DNA of 6,686 nt from assembly GCA_030618495.1 (NCBI GenBank), contig JAUXDE010000091.1:1-6686 (forward strand), read 5' to 3'. Below, in pieces: positions 6,371 through 6,686 of this stretch. The position numbers and the translations under genes are program-made. Under the pieces are notes generated by a model. That model was not told where the DNA came from. It was given only the letters and a program-made list of their open reading frames with translations, and ran no database searches. The stretch comes from Clostridia bacterium. GTDB taxonomy: Bacteria; UBA6262; WVXT01; JAUXBS01. The stretch's first letter is position 1; each line of letters opens with the position of its first letter.

Positions 6371-6523
6371 ATGTCTGGTAAATTCGAGAAAGGGCAGACA
6401 CTGTCTGCTAAATTTGAATCAATGCTATCCTGGTCACATTACTGCGAGTTATTGAAGGTAGAAGAAAAACTTTCCCGCTCTTTTTACGAAAAAGAAGCAA
6501 TTCACAATAAATGGTCGGGATGA
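6371..6523 (+). pseudogene. Truncated DUF1016 (YhcG N-terminal domain) fragment
   Basis: The 50-codon ORF keeps the most conserved core of DUF1016/YhcG proteins: QTLSAKF (9-15), SWSHYCELL (20-28) and RSFYEKEAIHNKWS (36-49). In full-length members this is a helical N-terminal domain followed by a PD-(D/E)XK nuclease domain. They are often several hundred residues long and occur in defence or accessory islands. Here everything before QTLSAKF and everything after NKWS is missing. The ORF ends one codon later, exactly where block B begins. A stop lies 15 nt before the ATG, and I see no Shine-Dalgarno. I infer a deletion remnant without function. Confidence 0.75.
6372..6431 (+). repeat. 30-bp partial tandem duplication inside the DUF1016 fragment
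   Basis: TGTCTGGTAAATTCGA (6372-6387) recurs 30 bp later as TGTCTGCTAAATTTGA (6402-6417), with 2 mismatches in 16. The offset is 10 codons, so SGKFE is repeated as SAKFE in frame. The second halves of the units do not match well. The duplication may be part of how the truncated 5' end was formed. Confidence 0.55.
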
Positions 6524-6674
6524 GCCTTTTAAGAAATATTCTCCGGTCGGCTTAAAGGTAACACTAAGGACAATAAGAAAAGAGCAGGATGCAGAGATAA
6601 GGAAAACAGCAGAAAAAACAGGCAGGCCAATAAGTGAAATTGTCAGAGAAGCGGTTGAAAGATTTATACAATGA
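6520..6674 (+). repeat. Block B, right copy: 155-bp direct repeat with 4689-4843
   Basis: Gap-free counterpart of 4689-4843 at about 89% identity (hand count). It starts at ATGAGCC immediately after the DUF1016 fragment's NKWS codons and ends at the CAATGA stop, 12 bp before the window edge. Confidence 0.88.
6522..6674 (+). pseudogene. Second ribbon-helix-helix (CopG/antitoxin-like) coding copy, no start codon
   Basis: The frame reads EPFKKYSPVGL, then the strand VTLRTI, helix RKEQDAEIRKTAEKTG and helix RPISEIVREAVERFIQ, then TGA. This is the same fold as the copy at 4721-4843. The helix residues match the ribbon-helix-helix consensus better here (EAVERF instead of DAVEGF). The frame is open back to a TAG at 6459 but holds no ATG, GTG or TTG; the TTG of the other copy is TTA here. 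The ATG at 6520 is out of frame and ends after 11 codons at TAA. Either the gene lost its start or a frameshift separates the ATG from the body. I call it a remnant, although the domain itself is undamaged. Confidence 0.6.
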
Positions 6675-6686
6675 GGTAAGATTGAT

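Noticed and set aside
4567-6686. CRISPR array, tRNA or rRNA in the AT-rich half
   Set aside because: The repeats are only two copies, long and coding. No regularly spaced short repeats and no tRNA-like cloverleaf or rRNA segments were seen.

Overview
The window looks like a piece of an uncultured, environmental bacterial genome. Promoters are bacterial (TTGACA-type -35, 17-bp spacer, AT-rich -10) and one gene has a strong Shine-Dalgarno. Two large membrane-fused spermidine-synthase-like genes, a DUF4143 ATPase and small RHH/DUF1016 debris are a mix common in metagenomic Nitrospirota, Desulfobacterota and Omnitrophota. That placement is an impression from gene content; nothing here fixes the phylum.

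Left part (1-4566, minus strand, sampled lines about 45-57% GC). Two tandem paralogs lie head to tail. The upstream one (4527 to 1780, 915 aa) has about 13 membrane segments, a SAM/decarboxy-SAM-binding spermidine-synthase-like Rossmann domain and C-terminal TPR repeats. Only 33 bp later the second (1746 to the window edge, at least 582 codons, cut off by the window) begins with the same membrane region and the start of the same Rossmann domain. Both have nearly the same start architecture: TTGAC(A/T), exactly 17 bp, TATCAT, then only 8-10 nt to an ATG with no Shine-Dalgarno. This predicts leaderless or near-leaderless mRNAs.

Right part (4567-6686, AT-rich, sampled lines of the ATPase gene 23-45% GC). 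A 401-aa AAA+ ATPase with a C-terminal DUF4143 nuclease-like domain is divergent from the membrane genes. It has a textbook extended -10 promoter, a 31-bp near-perfect palindrome abutting the -35, and an AGGAGGGG ribosome site. The gene sits between two diverged copies of one sequence. Block A is about 80 bp and non-coding. Block B is 155 bp and encodes a ribbon-helix-helix (CopG/antitoxin-like) domain, with about 89% identity between copies and no indels. In the left copy A and B abut. In the right copy they are separated by about 194 bp holding a truncated DUF1016 (YhcG N-terminal) fragment. This half therefore looks like an accessory region built by duplication and decay of small regulator, toxin-antitoxin-like or nuclease modules around an ATPase cassette.

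The two halves show no evident functional link. The left half is a paralog pair that may act in polyamine-like aminopropyl transfer or another SAM-family reaction at the membrane. The right half is probably horizontally acquired or rearranged.
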